Origin: Monarcha castaneiventris obscurior
Lineage: Eukaryota; Chordata; Aves; Passeriformes; Monarchidae
Reading direction: 5' to 3'
Length of the DNA: 64,000 nt
Assembly: GCA_026261815.1 (NCBI GenBank)
Contig: JAMPIT010000174.1
Coordinates: 1,612,001 to 1,676,000 of the forward strand
Shown: in pieces, positions 61,113 to 64,000 of the stretch
How positions within the stretch are numbered: the stretch's first letter is position 1
Layout: every line of letters starts with the position of its first letter
Position numbers and translations under genes: made by a program
The notes under the pieces: model-generated
The model's input: only the letters and a program-made list of their open reading frames with translations
What the model was told of the DNA's origin: nothing
Database searches by the model: none

Positions 61113-61660
61113 TCTCATGGTTTAACACCAGCCAGAAACCAAGCCCCATTCAGCTGCTTTCCCTCTTCCCCACTAGCAAGACTGGGGAGGGAACTGTAAG
61201 GGGAGCAGTGAGAAAATTCACAGGCTTAAATACAGTTTCATAGGTAAAGCAAGAGCTGCACATGCAAGCAAAGCAAAACAAGGAATCATTCACTGCTTCC
61301 CATGGGCAGGCAGGTGTTCAGCCATTCCCAGGAGAGCAGACCTTCATCACCATCAGTCCACATTCCTCCCCTTCCTCCTTCTTCCTCCTACTTTATATAC
61401 TGAGCGTGATGTCATATGGTCTGGAATATCACTTGTGTCAGCTGTGGTCACCTGCCCAGGTGTTTGTCCTCCCAACCTGCCATGCAACCCCAGTGTCCTT
61501 GCCAGGGTGGCAGGACAAAGAGCAGAAAAGGCCTTGGCTCTGTGTAAGCCCTGCTCAGCAATAACAAAACCATCTCTGTATTATCAGCATTGGGCTCAGC
61601 ACAAATTCAAAACCAGCCACTGTGAAGAAAATTGACTCTGCCCCAATCAAAACTGGCACA
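61113..61660 (-). mobile_element. ERVL-type solo LTR, 548 bp
   Basis: Full-length LTR on the minus strand. The minus-strand start is TGTGCCAGTTTTGATTGGGG (61641-61660). It continues with 'gagtcaattttcttcacag', 'ttattgctgagcagggctta', 'ccaaggccttttctgctc', a TATATAAAG box at 61391-61399 preceded by 'ccatatgacatcacgctcag', then 'gaatggctgaacacctgcct' and 'ccttgttttgctttgcttgc'. The end is 'gctggtgttaaaccatgaga' at 61113. I recognise this as a bird ERVL-family LTR. The expected terminal CA has decayed to GA. Flanks GCAGG (61108-61112) and GAAGG (61661-61665) agree at four of five bases, fitting a decayed 5-bp target duplication. No clear AATAAA was found. No retroviral genes adjoin, so it is a solo LTR. 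Confidence 0.88.
61391..61399 (-). promoter_or_regulatory. TATA box of the ERVL-type LTR
   Basis: TATATAAAG on the minus strand, preceded by a TGACATCA CRE-like motif (61406-61413), in the position expected for the LTR promoter. Confidence 0.6.
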
Positions 61661-64000
61661 GAAGGGAACACATTTTTGGCCAAATGTGGGGAAAAAAATC
61701 ACATATTATAAACCAGTCTGGTGGTTAGATCATAAGCCTGAGGTATGATAAGTCAGATGAATTTCCTCTTCTCTCAGATTCATAGCATGTATTTAGATGT
61801 CTCACAGGGTGATTGCCCTAGTCATTAGCTCTTCTATACATTGGCTTCCTCCTCTCTACAGCTTTGTAGGCTGTTGTGTACTTTGCCCAGTCTTGAACCA
61901 AGAGACCCATCTAAGTGTTTTACAGACCGAAAAACTTGTCCCATCATTCTTCATCTGTAATCAAATATTTTATTTTTCCTTAGTTTGAAGGTCTTCCTTT
62001 AAGTTCTTGAAACATGATGAAATGGAGAGAAATCTGCAGGTATTTTTCCATCCCTTCACTTTTCAGTAAGTCATGACTCACAGCCACTTGCTTTTAGCAT
62101 ACGTTATGGGTCTAAAGAGGATTACTCTAAAAAGCTCTAAGAGCCCTTCCCAAAGCCCCATGGAAAACAAAGAAGTTCTTTGATGCAGCTGACTTCACAG
62201 AGCAGTGACTTACCATGACTGGCAGTTCACAGATAAATAAATTCAGGGCAGATGAGTTGGGGGTTTGGTACACCAAACCCTCAGCTCTTGCCTCCTTCAT
62301 GAACACCAGCTTTTTGCAGTTCAGCTGGTGGTTGGTAATTTATTCTCTGTTAGCAAACCTGCCATCCCACTAACTTCTTGACAGTGTTTCCAGCTGAACT
62401 GCTCTCTGAAAGTAGGTTCTTCATAATTTAAGGTAGAATTAGGAGAAAATATACACTTTTGGGATCAAGGAATACATGTTTTGCAAGTACCACTTGTAGG
62501 TTTTTTTACAATTTATGAATAATAACTTCTGAGAGAATGAAGCTTTTTTTTTTTTTTTAATTTTGGGAGACTGTAAATGTATCAAAAGTGTTTATTGAGG
62601 CCTTTTGGAAACACAACCACTAAGTTTGTGCTGGGAATCTAAATAGTTCAGGAATGGGTTCAAGAGCTCTCTGTGTTAATTGTTAGCGTGATCCCTAGCC
62701 TGGTTTTTTTGTGTGCCAGCTGTGCCTGGGCACACTTAGGGAGTCACTAGGGACAGGAGATCATTCCTAATAGGCCATTTAGATTTGGCTACTCTGTTCT
62801 GGGAGGAAAGAGTGCTTAGCTCTGTGGACCAATAGCAGCAGCACACTGCCAGCTGGCCTCAGGTCCACAGAGTGATCCATGGCCCATTTAGTTTACCAGT
62901 GTAGATGTAGCCAGTAGAACTGTGGCCAGCACAAGAACAGATGAAGCAGAAAAGTTTCAGTAGTCAAGATTATTTCGACCTCAATATGGGCTGTACTTCA
63001 AATTGCCTTTTCCTAGATCTGCATAAAAGCTTCTATTCTTGAAAATATAATTTTGAGGTCATAAAAAATTATCCTAGCCCTTTTAATTTAAACGGCCCAA
63101 GCTAGGGAGTGCTCTAGGGAAGCATTTACATGGTGTTCTGAGTGATTTCATACTTATCTATTTAATTATCTTCACTTCATAATAAACTGCCTTGTGACAG
63201 TAGGTAGTGCTCTACCTTGTTCTAATTAATGAATCAGTTATGGACAATTAATGGACAACCTGCAGAGTCAGAGTATGCTAATTTAGAGAGCATCTTGTTA
63301 ATTTGGTGAAACATACTGATGCTGTTCAAGCTGCCCAACATTTGGAATGATAAAGTAGTCCTTCCAGACAGAAACTAATGGTCACTGTCAGAAAAGCTGG
63401 TGTTAAAGTACTGTTTCTTTAAATCTGTCACAGTGCTGAGACATACTACCCTTCACAATGATGCTTCTTTAAGGACATTTCGTGAATAATACATCACAGA
63501 CATGAAGAGGATACCCATGATTGTGCATTAGGATGTAGTTCTGAGGCACAGCCTCCACATATGGCTCTTGGTGCTGAACCCATTCTTGTGTATTGACATC
63601 AAACAATTCTGGGATCCTGAGGCCACAGTGGATGTGCAGTAACTACAGATATAAACAGGGAGCAGAGTACAGTGCTGGCAAGCACTCAAAAGTTTGTGTG
63701 CCTGTGTTTTGGAAGGGAGGGTAGCATGGCTACCAGGCAAGGCTCTCAAAATTACTCCAGTCAAACAGATGTCTTCCAGGATATGGAACTCAAGTGATGT
63801 CACACATAAAACAGGTGATGAAAATGTGTAGTGGTAAAATGGGGTTTGAATAGCAAATAGCTAAATAGAAAAAAATAAATAACATTTAGTGCCACACTGT
63901 AAACAGAGAAGCTTCTAGGGATTTAATTGGTTGGTTTGCATGAACATCAGGGAGAGCAATTAAAGAGAATGTTACAGGGGAGGTAAATTATTTCTGCCCC
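61661..64000. other. Non-coding stretch to the window end
   Basis: No gene supported. A T run lies at about 62545-62558. An AT-rich, TAAT-dense block at 63150-63310 is noted among the findings. Confidence 0.5.

Noticed and set aside
61262..61564. 100-codon plus-strand open frame
   Set aside because: Entirely within the ERVL-type LTR and antisense to it.
1..64000. Bacterial-type systems, CRISPR arrays, operons or integrons
   Set aside because: The window is vertebrate nuclear DNA. I saw no regularly spaced direct repeats, operon-like coding or ribosome-binding sites.
1..64000. tRNA, rRNA, snRNA or mitochondrial insertions
   Set aside because: No B-box-like GGTTCRA context with a cloverleaf, no rRNA-like blocks, and no mitochondrial gene order recognised by eye. 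A covariance-model scan would be needed to exclude diverged copies.

Overview
The window looks like nuclear DNA from a bird. It is AT-rich, has no long open reading frame, no clustered genes and no CpG-island-like promoter, and is littered with CR1 retrotransposon pieces and endogenous-retrovirus LTRs of types known from bird genomes. CR1 ends in the diagnostic octamer array (ATTCTRTG)n, seen here intact at about 2758-2777 and 49071-49094. I identify families by recognising their consensus from memory, so family names below class level (CR1, ERVL-like) are tentative. I see no protein-coding gene, tRNA, rRNA, snRNA or CRISPR array. The window is best read as intergenic DNA or the inside of a very long intron.

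Layout. 1-2.5 kb: unique sequence. 2.5-2.8 kb: plus-strand CR1 3' end. 2.8-9.7 kb: unique, with microsatellites and a strong AT-rich hairpin. 9.7 kb: minus-strand CR1 scrap. 17.5 kb: minus-strand CR1 interior. 26.4-26.8 kb: 5'-truncated ERVL-type LTR. 31.7-32.2 kb: second, degraded LTR. 34.4-35.4 kb: about 1 kb of old minus-strand CR1. 37.4-38.4 kb: a minus-strand CR1 split by a later plus-strand CR1. 41.0 kb: 5' scrap of an ERVL LTR. 43.3-44.3 kb: GC-richer block, possibly an LTR. 48.5-49.1 kb: the best-preserved CR1, keeping about 170 codons of the ORF2 C-terminus in frame. 52.3 kb: CR1 scrap. 52.7-53.7 kb: a 472-bp segment present twice in tandem and identical as far as I can read. 53.96-54.55 kb: complete solo LTR with an exact 6-bp target-site duplication. 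61.1-61.7 kb: full-length ERVL-type solo LTR.

Nothing here acts together as a pathway. The clearest points for follow-up are the perfect tandem duplication (recent event or assembly artefact), the intact solo LTR beside it, and the nested CR1. I found no evidence of a new functional system. A few possible regulatory motifs and splice-like segments are listed with low confidence.
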